Assembly (NCBI GenBank): GCA_035416745.1
Contig: DAOLNV010000033.1
Coordinates: 38,907-54,395 of the forward strand
From: Candidatus Hydrogenedentota bacterium
GTDB lineage: Bacteria > Hydrogenedentota > Hydrogenedentia > Hydrogenedentales > SLHB01
DNA: 15,489 bases
Direction: 5' to 3'
Under the pieces are notes generated by a model. That model worked only from the letters and a program-made list of their open reading frames with translations. It made no database searches and was not told where the DNA came from. The stretch's first letter is position 1. The number at the start of each line of letters is the position of its first letter. Position numbers and translations under genes: made by a program. Positions 7,128 through 14,624 of the stretch are shown piece by piece.

Positions 7128-9413
7128 GTGCGAGTTTCTTTGGTGTTTTTATGTATGGCGGCGCCGGCATTGTCCGCGGCGGGGCAGACGGTGTTCGTCG
7201 AGGCGGAGAGTTTCGCGGAATTGGGGGGCTGGGTGGTCGATCAGCAGGCCATGGACCAGATGGGGTCGCCCTATGTACTGGCGCACGGGATGGGTGCGCC
7301 GGTCGAGGACAGCGCAACGACAGTTACTTTCCCGGAACCGGGCTTGTACCGCGTGTGGGTGCGGACGCGGGACTGGGTGGCGCCGTTCGGGGCATCGGGG
7401 TCGCCCGGCCGGTTTCAGGTATTGGCCAATGGCACGCCGTTGGAGACCTTGTTCGGCACGGAGGGCGCGGCATGGCATTGGCAGGACGGAGGAAGCGTCG
7501 AGATTGGGGACACCAGCGTGCGGCTGGCCCTTCACGACCTCACCGGTTTCGAGGGCCGCTGCGACGCGCTCCTGTTCACCAAGGACATGGGCCTGTCTCC
7601 GCCCGACGACGGCGACGCTCTGTTGACGTTCCGCCGTGAGCTGCTGGGATTGACCGGCGCCCCGGAGGATGCGGGGTCCTTCGATTTTGTCGTGGTTGGA
7701 GGAGGCATTGCGGGGACGTGCGCCGCGGTTTCGGCGGCGCGGCTGGGGCTGGAAGTGGCGCTGGTGCAGGACCGGCCGGTGCTGGGCGGCAACAACAGTT
7801 CCGAGGTTCGGGTGCATCTGCAGGGCAAGACGAATCTGCCTCCGTACCCGGCGCTGGGCAATCTGGTGCGGGAACTGGATTCGGGGATGCAGGGCAACGC
7901 GCAGCCTCCCGAGAACTACAACGACGCCAAGAAACTCGCGGTTGCGGGCGCGGAAGAGAATCTCGCGCTGTTTCTCAACATGCACGCGTACAAGACGGAG
8001 ATGGACGGCGGCCGCATCGCCGCCGTGCTCGCAACAGATACGCGCACAGGGAAGGACTGGCGGTTTCCTGCGCGGTGGTTCGCCGATTGCACGGGGGACG
8101 GCACGGTGGGTTTTCTCGCGGGTGCGGATTACCGCATGGGCCGCGAGAGCCGCGCTGAAACCGGGGAGGAGCTTGCCCCGGAAGAGCCCGACACTATGAC
8201 GATGGGGTCTTCGGTGCAGTGGTATTCGGTTGAATCGGAGGGGCCGTCGCCGTTCCCAGATTGCCCGTGGGCGGAACCGTTCACCGAGGAAACGGCGCAG
8301 AAAGTCATGGTGGGCAAGTGGGACTGGGAAACGGGGATGAACCGGAACCAGGTGACCGAGATCGAGTACATCCGCGACCATGCCCTGCGGGTGATCTACG
8401 GGAATTGGGCGTTTCTCAAGAACCAGAGCGCGGACAAGGCGGATTACGCCAGCCGCAAGCTCGGATGGGTGGCATATGTGGCGGGAAAACGCGAGTCGCG
8501 GCGCCTGTTGGGCGACGTCGTCCTTCAACAACAGGACATTGATTTCCGGCGCGAGTTTGAAGATGCCAGCGTGACGACTACGTGGACCATCGACCTGCAT
8601 TATCCCGAGCCGACGAACAGCGAGCAGTTTCCGGGGCGCGAGTTTCGCTCGATCGCGAAACAAAAGGAGATCGTGCCTTATCCGATCCCGTACCGGTGCC
8701 TGTATTCGCGCAACATCGAGAACCTGTTCATGGCGGGCCGCGACATTTCCGTGACTCACGTGGCATTGGGCACGGTCCGAGTGATGCGCACGGGCGGCAT
8801 GATGGGCGAAGTGGTCGGCATGGCGGCGTCGCTGTGCAAGAAGCATGACACCGCACCCCGGGGCGTCTATTCGTACCATCTTGAGGAACTGCAGGCGCTC
8901 ATGCAGGCGGGGATCGGTGAGCCGCCGCGGGAGGCGGCGCTCGAACCGCCTGCGTGGCGCGAGACGGCCGGACCCAATCTCGCCCGAACCGCCGCCGTCG
9001 AGGTGTCGAGCGTGCTCGAGCCCATCCAGTATCCGCCTTCGCATATCAATGACGGGGTCATCAATCTTGACGACAGCAACAGCCGGTGGTGCAGCGCGCG
9101 GGAGGGGATGCCGCATACAGTCGATTTTCGATGGGATACGCCGCAAACCATCAGCGCGGCGCGCATTGTGACGGGGTGGCGCACCGGGCCTTTCGAAATC
9201 GAGGGGCAAGCACAAGCCTTTGCCCTGCAAGTGTTCGAAAACGGGGCGTGGCGCGACATTCCGGGCACGGCGGAAACAAATAACACCCAGCACGACTGGC
9301 ATGCGCGGTTCGACCCGGTCACGGCAGACCGGCTGCGGCTTGAGATCCGGGCAGCACCCGGCAATGTAGCGCGGCTGTTCGAGGTGGAGCTGTTTAACCC
9401 GCCTGACGGCTGA
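7128..9413 (+). CDS. Exported FAD-dependent oxidoreductase (FAD_oxidored type) with binding-like modules
   Basis: A 761-residue protein. I chose GTG at 7128, six bases after AAGGAG, because it opens straight into a signal peptide (VRVSLVFLCMAAPALSAAGQ); a longer frame to 6951 has no ribosome binding site and crosses an interspersed palindrome. Residues 21-155 form a beta-rich module (TVFVEAESF, GLYRVWVRT, DTSVRLALHDLTGFEGRCDALLF) resembling golvesin/CBM-like domains. The FAD domain begins at 185 with FDFVVVGGGIAG (GxGxxG, 191-196) and QDRPVLGGNNSSEVRV, the signature of the PF12831 group. It closes near 585 with RNIENLFMAGRDISVTHVALG. Residues about 620-761 (NLARTAAVEVSS, HTVDFRWDTPQTISAARIVTG, RLRLEIRA) look like a discoidin (F5/8 type C) module. 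Substrate unknown; oxidation of a sugar or glycan is inferred. The next gene is 67 bp away. Confidence 0.88.
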   Translation: MRVSLVFLCMAAPALSAAGQTVFVEAESFAELGGWVVDQQAMDQMGSPYVLAHGMGAPVEDSATTVTFPEPGLYRVWVRTRDWVAPFGASGSPGRFQVLANGTPLETLFGTEGAAWHWQDGGSVEIGDTSVRLALHDLTGFEGRCDALLFTKDMGLSPPDDGDALLTFRRELLGLTGAPEDAGSFDFVVVGGGIAGTCAAVSAARLGLEVALVQDRPVLGGNNSSEVRVHLQGKTNLPPYPALGNLVRELDSGMQGNAQPPENYNDAKKLAVAGAEENLALFLNMHAYKTEMDGGRIAAVLATDTRTGKDWRFPARWFADCTGDGTVGFLAGADYRMGRESRAETGEELAPEEPDTMTMGSSVQWYSVESEGPSPFPDCPWAEPFTEETAQKVMVGKWDWETGMNRNQVTEIEYIRDHALRVIYGNWAFLKNQSADKADYASRKLGWVAYVAGKRESRRLLGDVVLQQQDIDFRREFEDASVTTTWTIDLHYPEPTNSEQFPGREFRSIAKQKEIVPYPIPYRCLYSRNIENLFMAGRDISVTHVALGTVRVMRTGGMMGEVVGMAASLCKKHDTAPRGVYSYHLEELQALMQAGIGEPPREAALEPPAWRETAGPNLARTAAVEVSSVLEPIQYPPSHINDGVINLDDSNSRWCSAREGMPHTVDFRWDTPQTISAARIVTGWRTGPFEIEGQAQAFALQVFENGAWRDIPGTAETNNTQHDWHARFDPVTADRLRLEIRAAPGNVARLFEVELFNPPDG

Positions 9414-9480
9414 GAGGGCGTTCGAGACTTCAACGCCGGGCGCGTGTGGCCATATGCAAGACGAGGACAGGACGAAGCCC

Positions 9481-10548
9481 ATGACGCATCGAGAGCGCGT
9501 GTTGACGGCTTTTCATCATCGGGAACCCGACCGGGTTCCGCTGGACTATATGGCGAACGCGGAGATCCACGCGGCGCTTCACGCGCACTTTGGTCTCGCG
9601 GAGGATGAGTCGTGCGCGCTGTCGGAGCGGCTCGGGGTGGATTTTCGGGGGGTGTATGTCGGGTACACGGGTCAACCCCTGCACGAGGCGCCGCCCGGGT
9701 ACCAGGTGGATGAACGCGGCGCGCGCATGCGATGGGTCGAGCACGCGGCCGGCGGATACTGGGACTTCTGCGACTTCCCCCTGGCGGGGACGATCACGGT
9801 GGACCAGGCCAAGGCCTGGCCCTTTCCCCATCCCGACGACTACGACTACGGCACGTTGCCGTCACGATGCGAAGCGGTCCAAGGCTATGCGATTGTGCTT
9901 GGTGGCGCGGGGGTCGGCTGCATACTCAACAACCTCGGGTCCATTCGCGGGATGGACGGCGTGCTGTGCGACGTTCTGACGGAAGAGCCGGCGGGCATGA
10001 TGCTCATTGACCGGTTCAATGAACTCCAGCTCGAGGTCGCTCGAAGGGCCTTGTCGGCCGCGGGGAAATTGGCCGACGTGTTCTGTGTCGGCGAGGATTT
10101 GGGTACCCAGCGGGGGCCCATTGTCAACCCCGAGACCTTTCGGCGCATCATCAAACCCCGCATGCAGCGCTTCATCGACGAGGCGAAGAAATACGGCCTG
10201 CTCGTAATGATGCATTCGTGCGGTTCGAGCAGTTGGGCGTTTGACGAGCTTGCCGGCATGGGAGTCGACATCATAGACACGCTCCAGCCGGAAGCCGCCG
10301 GGATGGGTCCGGCCTATCTCAAGAGGGTGTTCGGGAAGAAGCTCTCCTTTCACGGCGCCATATCGACGACGGGGGCGTTATCGTTTGGCGGGGTTCAAGA
10401 CGTTCGGGACGAGGTCAGGCGGGTCCTGGACGTCATGATGCCGGGCGGCGGGTATGCTCTTGCGCCATCCCACGCGATTCAGTCCAATTCACCGGTCGAG
10501 AACGTGTTGGCTCTGTACGAAACAGCGCGCGAATACGGGGTGTATTGA
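9481..10548 (+). CDS. URO-D-superfamily, corrinoid methyltransferase-like protein
   Basis: A 355-residue cytoplasmic protein of the uroporphyrinogen decarboxylase fold. The start at 9481 gives MTHRERVLTAFHHREPDRVP, the standard opening of this family; a weak AGGA lies 8 bases upstream. The ATG at 9454 adds nine unconserved residues and has no ribosome binding site. EDLGTQRGPIVNPETFRRII (205-224) and VMMHSCGSS (242-250) mark it as one of the MtaA/CmuA-like paralogues, not as HemE: the His-x-Cys-Gly at 245-248 is the zinc-binding pair of corrinoid-dependent methyltransferases. The usual third ligand, a late Cys, is absent; His331 in LAPSHAIQ may replace it (inference). Such proteins move methyl groups between a corrinoid protein and a thiol or cofactor. 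No corrinoid protein gene is in the window, so the substrate is unknown. It is probably cotranscribed with the FAD oxidoreductase gene. Confidence 0.85.
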   Translation: MTHRERVLTAFHHREPDRVPLDYMANAEIHAALHAHFGLAEDESCALSERLGVDFRGVYVGYTGQPLHEAPPGYQVDERGARMRWVEHAAGGYWDFCDFPLAGTITVDQAKAWPFPHPDDYDYGTLPSRCEAVQGYAIVLGGAGVGCILNNLGSIRGMDGVLCDVLTEEPAGMMLIDRFNELQLEVARRALSAAGKLADVFCVGEDLGTQRGPIVNPETFRRIIKPRMQRFIDEAKKYGLLVMMHSCGSSSWAFDELAGMGVDIIDTLQPEAAGMGPAYLKRVFGKKLSFHGAISTTGALSFGGVQDVRDEVRRVLDVMMPGGGYALAPSHAIQSNSPVENVLALYETAREYGVY

Positions 10549-10578
10549 GTGAGCGCAATCCCGGCATCCTGGTGGTTG

Positions 10579-11508
10579 TCAGGAGAACAGAGCCTCTACG
10601 AAGTCGCGGGCGTTGAAGGGCTGGAGGTCGTCAACACCTTCTCCCACGCCGATCAATTTGATTGGCACGCCTAATTCTTTTTGGATGGGGACGACGATAC
10701 CGCCCTTTGCGGTGCCGTCGAGTTTGGTCAGGACGAGCCCGGTCACATGCAATGCCTCGGTAAAAATGCGCGCTTGTTGGAGGCCGTTTTGCCCCGTGGT
10801 GGCATCGAGGACCAGCAGGACCTCGTGGGGGGCGCCCGGTATGCGCCTACCGATGACTCGCTGGATTTTCCGCAGTTCTTCCATGAGATTAACTTTGGTG
10901 TGGAGACGTCCGGCCGTGTCGATCAGAAGACAGTCGATGCTGCGGGCCTGTGCCGCGTCCGCCGCGTCGTAGGCCACCGCGGCGGGGTCCGCGCCGTCCT
11001 GATGTTTGATGATAGGCGTGCCGGTGCGCTCGCTCCAGATCGTGAGTTGTTCGACGGCGGCGGCGCGAAACGTGTCCGCGGCCCCGAGCAACACGGTTTT
11101 TCCCTGGCTCTTGAGATGGGACGCCAGTTTTCCGGCGGTTGTGGTCTTGCCCGAGCCGTTGACGCCGGCGATCAGTGTGACGTGGGGGCCGTCCCCGCCG
11201 TCCCATGTAAGGACATGGTTGCCGGGTGTCAGCAACGCGACGAGATCTTCCTTGAGCACGGCGAGGAGTTCCTGCGCGTTTTCGACGTTCTTGTCGTGGG
11301 CCTTTTCCCGCATGTCCTCGACGATTCCCATGGCGGTGTCCACACCGAAGTCGGCTTCGATAAGGACTTCCTCGAGTTCCTCGAAAAAGGATTCATCGAT
11401 ACTGCCATGGGCCGTAAAGACCCGTTTGATGCCATCGGCGACGGCGCTGCGCGTCTTGCTCAACCGCTCGCGCAAGCGCCCGAAAAATCCGCGTTTCTCT
11501 TCGGTCAT
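10579..11508 (-). CDS. ftsY: Signal recognition particle receptor FtsY
   Basis: A 309-residue SRP-type GTPase that docks SRP-ribosome complexes at the inner membrane. The start at 11508 (MTEEKRGFFGRLRERLSKTR) is the conserved amphipathic opening of the NG domain; AAGGA lies 10 bases upstream, a little far. A frame extending to 11589 has no such support. In order: N domain four-helix bundle (residues 1-95), P-loop GVNGSGKT (115-122), DTFRAAAVEQL (145-155), DTAGR (197-201), TKLDGTAKGG (261-270) and GVGEGVDDLQPF (287-298). The long acidic A domain of the E. coli protein is absent, as in many bacteria, so membrane contact probably depends on the Arg/Lys-rich first helix. It converges on the methyltransferase-like gene with a 30-bp gap and follows the zinc-ribbon gene by 102 bp on the same strand. 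Confidence 0.97.
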   Translation of the reverse strand: MTEEKRGFFGRLRERLSKTRSAVADGIKRVFTAHGSIDESFFEELEEVLIEADFGVDTAMGIVEDMREKAHDKNVENAQELLAVLKEDLVALLTPGNHVLTWDGGDGPHVTLIAGVNGSGKTTTAGKLASHLKSQGKTVLLGAADTFRAAAVEQLTIWSERTGTPIIKHQDGADPAAVAYDAADAAQARSIDCLLIDTAGRLHTKVNLMEELRKIQRVIGRRIPGAPHEVLLVLDATTGQNGLQQARIFTEALHVTGLVLTKLDGTAKGGIVVPIQKELGVPIKLIGVGEGVDDLQPFNARDFVEALFS

Positions 11509-11562
11509 GCCCGTGTATTCCTTGTCTGTATGCGGGGGGAAATCCCTGTCTGAATGGGCTGA

Positions 11563-11589
11563 ATGATAAAAGCCGCGCCCCTGTGGCAA
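11563..11589 (-). promoter_or_regulatory. Weak candidate promoter of ftsY
   Basis: On the minus strand TTGCCA (11584-11589) and TATCAT (11563-11568) are 15 bases apart, shorter than the preferred 17. It lies in the 102-bp gap before ftsY and could allow transcription apart from the zinc-ribbon gene. Confidence 0.25.
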
Positions 11590-11610
11590 ACCGGCGCAAG
11601 GCAGTATCCG

Positions 11611-12393
11611 TCAGGGCACCCGGTACGCTCTGGTCTCGTATTTGAAATCGCTTTTCTCGCGTTGCCCTACGCAAAGAAAGCCGCCGTCATCGAGCGGCTG
11701 AACATATCCGTGGCCGACCGAGAAGCGGTCGTCCTCTTTGATGCCGACAAACCGGGCGCTGGGGTCGCGGGTAGCCTTGGAATCGCCAATGCCGCGAATC
11801 TCGACGTCCCCGAGTAGGGCCACGAAATACAGTTCTGACTCGGACTCGACGACGAAGGCCGAACCCAGAACGGGGTCAGTGGGCCGGCCTCCGTTGCGCA
11901 GAAAATACCGTCCGCTATACCGGCTTTGTGGCGCAGGACCGGATTCATCTGTTTGGCGGATCTCCTCGCTTGTCACGGGGTTGTTAAGGAGATCGCGCAC
12001 CATGGCGTCAAAAACATCCGAGATTGGGCCGTCCCAATACGCGCTCGGGTCAGCGCCGTTCGAGTAGGCGTCCTCGGCCATTCTGCGTGTCAGGCTGTCC
12101 TGCAGCCGCTGGACGTTGCCCGGCATAGCGGCCCATACGAGGAGCAGGAGGGCAAGAACCGTGAGAAGGCCCACCAGGACGCGACGGCTGGTCTGCGCCT
12201 GGGTATCGCGGAATTCTCCCGCCCCCTCGGCCGTCATTCGCCGGGCGCGTTGATCCCGCAGATTGTTGCCGCAGGTTTTGCAGAAAAGTGTGCCTTCCGG
12301 ATTGACCGTGCCACACTCTTGGCACACGGCATCTGCGTCGATCCGTTCGAACGAAGGCTCGCCGCCGTATGGGTTGTCCGATCCCTGACTCAC
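11611..12393 (-). CDS. Zinc-ribbon, single-pass membrane protein of unknown function
   Basis: A 260-residue protein I do not recognise. I prefer the GTG at 12393, because AAAGGTGA lies 7 bases upstream and it gives MSQGSDNPYGGEPSF. The ATG at 12414 and longer frames have no ribosome binding site. Residues 24-41 form a zinc ribbon: CQEC (24-27) and CKTC (38-41) spaced as in zinc-ribbon-2 domains. One strong transmembrane helix follows at 71-90 (RVLVGLLTVLALLLLVWAAM), preceded by Arg-rich sequence, so the ribbon is probably cytoplasmic and the C-terminal 170 residues outside. That part has a helical stretch (LQDSLTRRMAEDAYSN, then VFDAMVRDLLNNPVTSEEI) and then a beta-rich region (SAFVVESESELYFVALLGDV, DDRFSVGHGYVQPLDDGGF). 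It shares strand with ftsY, 102 bp downstream. A link to protein export is possible but only by position. Confidence 0.75.
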   Translation of the reverse strand: MSQGSDNPYGGEPSFERIDADAVCQECGTVNPEGTLFCKTCGNNLRDQRARRMTAEGAGEFRDTQAQTSRRVLVGLLTVLALLLLVWAAMPGNVQRLQDSLTRRMAEDAYSNGADPSAYWDGPISDVFDAMVRDLLNNPVTSEEIRQTDESGPAPQSRYSGRYFLRNGGRPTDPVLGSAFVVESESELYFVALLGDVEIRGIGDSKATRDPSARFVGIKEDDRFSVGHGYVQPLDDGGFLCVGQREKSDFKYETRAYRVP

Positions 12394-12563
12394 GAAGCGT
12401 TCACCTTTCGTCATGGCACGGGCACGCTGCCGTTTTACATAACCCGGAAGCCGAATACCCCCCGCCGTGCGGCGCAATCCTGGACGCACGACAGCCGTTG
12501 CCGGCACGCCCTCGCACCGCAAGGGGCTTCGCGCATGCCAGCATCTCTGCTACTAGGCATCTG

Positions 12564-12592
12564 ATTTTCGCACAAATTGCATCCGTTGTCCA
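12564..12592 (-). promoter_or_regulatory. Candidate promoter of the zinc-ribbon gene
   Basis: On the minus strand TGGACA (12587-12592) and GAAAAT (12564-12569) are separated by exactly 17 bases. The -35 box is five of six, the -10 box four of six. The leader to the GTG at 12393 would be about 165 bases, which is long, so a nearer promoter may exist. Confidence 0.3.
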
Positions 12593-12841
12593 GTTATTCC
12601 TGCAAGCCTTTTCGTAAGCAAGGCATAAGGCCAATGTTACTTAGACAATATGGCACACACTGTGCGCCACGCTTTTCGCGGGGATTCTGTTGACATTCCT
12701 CATTCGGAAACGGGGACCCTGACTCATCAGAGGCAATGAATTCGGGGTTTTCCATTAAGTCTGTGGGCTGGACGGCGGCATGAAGGACCCGGATGCGCGC
12801 GGGGCTTTTCGATGGTTTGAACTGGAACAGGGAGGCCGTCA

Positions 12842-12861
12842 AGCTGCGCGGCGCGGCAGCT
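12842..12861 (-). terminator. Hairpin after the Gfo/Idh/MocA gene
   Basis: AGCTGC (12842-12847) pairs with GCAGCT (12856-12861) around an 8-base GC loop, 9 bases after the minus-strand stop at 12871. No T run follows on the minus strand, so it is a weak candidate. Confidence 0.3.
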
Positions 12862-12870
12862 GGACGGGCA

Positions 12871-13887
12871 TCATCCCACGTTAATCCTTTTTGCGATGGC
12901 GTCCTCGGTGGCCTTGCGGGCGATTCGGGTTGCGATCATGCCGTCCTCGGCGGAAGCGAGGTTCCCGGGGAGACCGGTCTCGAGCGCTTTGGCGAAACCG
13001 TTGTACATGTCGCCGAAATTCTTGCCCTGCTCGACCCCGATGGTCTGCGTACCCTCGGAAGACCGGACTTCGAGTATGCCGGTGAGACCGTCATAGCGAA
13101 TAACGCCATCGGTGCCGATGAGGTCGTAGAGATACTTGTGGACCGGCTCTTTGGCGGTGTGGCAGTAAGTGAAACTCAGTTCGGCCATGGTATGCGCGCC
13201 GTTGGCGTGGTCCATGTGCACCCACACGTGGTCGGGCGCGGCGTAGTCCTGGACCCAGGACCCCATCCCTTCGAACCGCACGATCTCGGACTTGGTCCAC
13301 CACCGTGCGAGGTCGATATCATGGACGCCGCAGTCGACCATTGGGCCGCCCTCGAGCATGCGGCCCTCGCGGCGGCGCTGTTCGATACGGTTGCCGGCGG
13401 CATCGAGTTCGTAGCGGCCGTGGCAATTCCAGATGTAGACGAGCCGCAAGGTGCGCAGGATGCCGACCGCCCCGCGCTCGAGCAACGCTTTGATCTTGAG
13501 GGCTTCGTCTCCGAAACGGTACGTGAACCCGGTGAAGAGGGGGAGATTCGCCGCCTGCGTGATGGCGAGCATCTCGCGGCCTTCTTGCTCGGTCATGGCC
13601 AGGGGTTTTTCGCACAAGACGGGCTTGCCATAGCGCACGGCGTCGCGAACGTTCTGCAGATGACAAGGGGCGGGCGATGTGATGGCGACGGCATCGAGCC
13701 CCGACGTGAAAAACGCGTCCACGTTGTCAAAGGCGCGGGGCACGCCAAACTTCTCCTGCGCGGCAGCGCGTCTTGCCGGGTCGGGCTCGAACACGGCGTG
13801 AAGGTCCCACACCTTGCTGTCGCGCAACGCGGGCAGATGGCCGTATCCCGCGACCGTGCCACACCCCATCAACCCGATTTTCTTCAT
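12871..13887 (-). CDS. Gfo/Idh/MocA-family NAD(P)-dependent oxidoreductase
   Basis: A 338-residue cytoplasmic enzyme, standard length for the family. The ATG at 13887 has GGAG seven bases upstream and starts at the first strand of the Rossmann fold. Seen in order: the dinucleotide-binding turn MGCGTVAGYGH (7-17), AITSPAPCHL (68-77), the catalytic-lysine motif CEKPLAM (92-98), GFTYRF (120-125), then GGPMVDCGVHDIDLARW (180-196), where His189 and Asp192 fit the conserved G-x-H-x-x-D site. The C-terminal half is the usual alpha/beta substrate domain. Members oxidise or reduce sugars, inositols and related polyols using bound or free NAD(P). The substrate cannot be assigned. Its nearness to secreted glycan-active proteins suggests sugar catabolism, though it is separated from them by ftsY and has its own upstream region. 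A CATAAT box at 13920-13925 is a possible -10. Confidence 0.93.
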   Translation of the reverse strand: MKKIGLMGCGTVAGYGHLPALRDSKVWDLHAVFEPDPARRAAAQEKFGVPRAFDNVDAFFTSGLDAVAITSPAPCHLQNVRDAVRYGKPVLCEKPLAMTEQEGREMLAITQAANLPLFTGFTYRFGDEALKIKALLERGAVGILRTLRLVYIWNCHGRYELDAAGNRIEQRRREGRMLEGGPMVDCGVHDIDLARWWTKSEIVRFEGMGSWVQDYAAPDHVWVHMDHANGAHTMAELSFTYCHTAKEPVHKYLYDLIGTDGVIRYDGLTGILEVRSSEGTQTIGVEQGKNFGDMYNGFAKALETGLPGNLASAEDGMIATRIARKATEDAIAKRINVG

Positions 13888-14319
13888 GGGTCCACTCCCG
13901 TGAATGCGAATGATGCCGAATTATGGCGCAATTTCCGGCGCGATGGGGTGCAACCCTACGCTGTCAGGGGAGGCGTTTTCAAGAGATGCAGGATAGCAAC
14001 GCGAACCCACAGGGCGAAATGGTGTCTGAAGCTTCGGAAGCCGAGAGAGACGTCGGGACGGCCTGTGCGGCGGCTGCGTGCCGGGCTTGCGTTTGGCCGC
14101 GCGCGGGTTATATGATAGAAGGGAGAAAAGTGTGGCGGAATGCGTGCCGTCGAGGTGCCTGAGCCGGCGGACTGCCACCAGCTCAAGCGCTTGTTTTTTC
14201 AAAACATTGGAATGGATGCGCGGGGAGAAGTCTCCCCCGTGCAGAGAATGGCCGGGTGGCCTTAAACCATTCGGCGAAAACAAGTTGGGTAGACCAACGC
14301 AGGTGTAAGGAGACGAATC
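13888..14319. other. 432-bp region between divergent genes with a structured leader
   Basis: No gene is supported here. On the minus side a CATAAT box (13920-13925) could serve the Gfo/Idh/MocA gene, but no -35 hexamer lies at a proper distance. On the plus side a good promoter (14087-14116) is followed by about 195 bases of leader before the lipoprotein gene. The leader holds four small hairpins: TGTTTT/AAAACA (14192-14206), GGGGAG/CTCCCC (14222-14237), GGCC/GGCC (14250-14261) and GTTGG/CCAAC (14284-14298). The last ends 8 bases before the ribosome binding site. I do not recognise a known riboswitch. Confidence 0.45.
14087..14116 (+). promoter_or_regulatory. Candidate sigma-70 promoter of the lipoprotein gene
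   Basis: TTGCGT (14087-14092) and TATGAT (14111-14116) are 18 bases apart. The -10 box lies in a local TTATATGATAGAA patch that stands out from the GC-rich flanks. Transcription would begin near 14123 and leave a leader of about 195 bases. Confidence 0.5.
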
Positions 14320-14601
14320 ATGTACAGATTTCTTGTACTCGCATTGGTGTTGACGCTGGCTGTGGCCTTTTCCGGCTGCGGCCCCAAGACAGAGGCACCC
14401 GCCCCGAAACCTCAAGGGCCCGCTGTTTCGGCTCCTCCCGCACAGCCGCCGGCGGCCGAGCCCGCTCCGCCGGCAGAGTCCGCGACGGAAGCCCCCGCAG
14501 CCGCGGCTGGCGATGAAGCCAAAGCCGGCGCAGCTGAAGAGAACTGGTCCGAGTTCGAGGTTGTTCCATCTGCCAGCGCCAGCGCCCAGAAGAAGGAATA
14601 G
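14320..14601 (+). CDS. Small proline/alanine-rich lipoprotein
   Basis: A 93-residue protein of unknown function. AAGGAG lies seven bases before the ATG. The first 19 residues form a signal peptide (MYRFLVLALVLTLAVAFSG) followed by Cys20; FSGC is a slightly non-standard lipobox, with Phe where Leu is usual. The remainder is low-complexity: a Pro/Ala/Glu linker (about residues 23-72, e.g. PAQPPAAEPAPPAESATEAP), a short conserved-looking piece ENWSEFEVVPS, and a Lys-rich end. There is no folded domain. It is probably a flexible envelope tether or spacer with an acidic tail. It is transcribed alone: its own promoter and structured leader lie upstream and a strong intrinsic terminator lies 23 bases after the stop. 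Confidence 0.8.
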   Translation: MYRFLVLALVLTLAVAFSGCGPKTEAPAPKPQGPAVSAPPAQPPAAEPAPPAESATEAPAAAAGDEAKAGAAEENWSEFEVVPSASASAQKKE

Positions 14602-14624
14602 CGCGTTCGCTTAATGTGTTTTCC

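Larger units (their letters stand above)
12394..12870. other. 477-bp intergenic region between two minus-strand genes
   Basis: No convincing gene. The stretch 12560-12760 is visibly richer in A and T than its surroundings. It holds a near-perfect palindrome, GGCACACA-C-TGTGCGCC (12652-12668), that could be an operator, and a candidate minus-strand promoter (12564-12592). A short minus-strand frame at 12594-12842 has no ribosome binding site or recognisable domain. A hairpin near 12842-12861 follows the Gfo/Idh/MocA gene. Confidence 0.5.

Noticed and set aside
9454..9480. Upstream ATG for the URO-D-like protein
   Set aside because: The added nine residues are not family-like and there is no ribosome binding site; MTHRERV at 9481 is the typical start.
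7149..9482. 777-codon minus-strand frame antisense to the FAD oxidoreductase
   Set aside because: His/Arg/Pro-rich shadow without a start signal; the plus frame has family motifs throughout.
12594..12842. 82-codon minus-strand frame between the zinc-ribbon and Gfo/Idh/MocA genes
   Set aside because: No ribosome binding site or recognisable domain, and it covers the operator-like palindrome. It could be a decayed gene, but nothing supports that directly.
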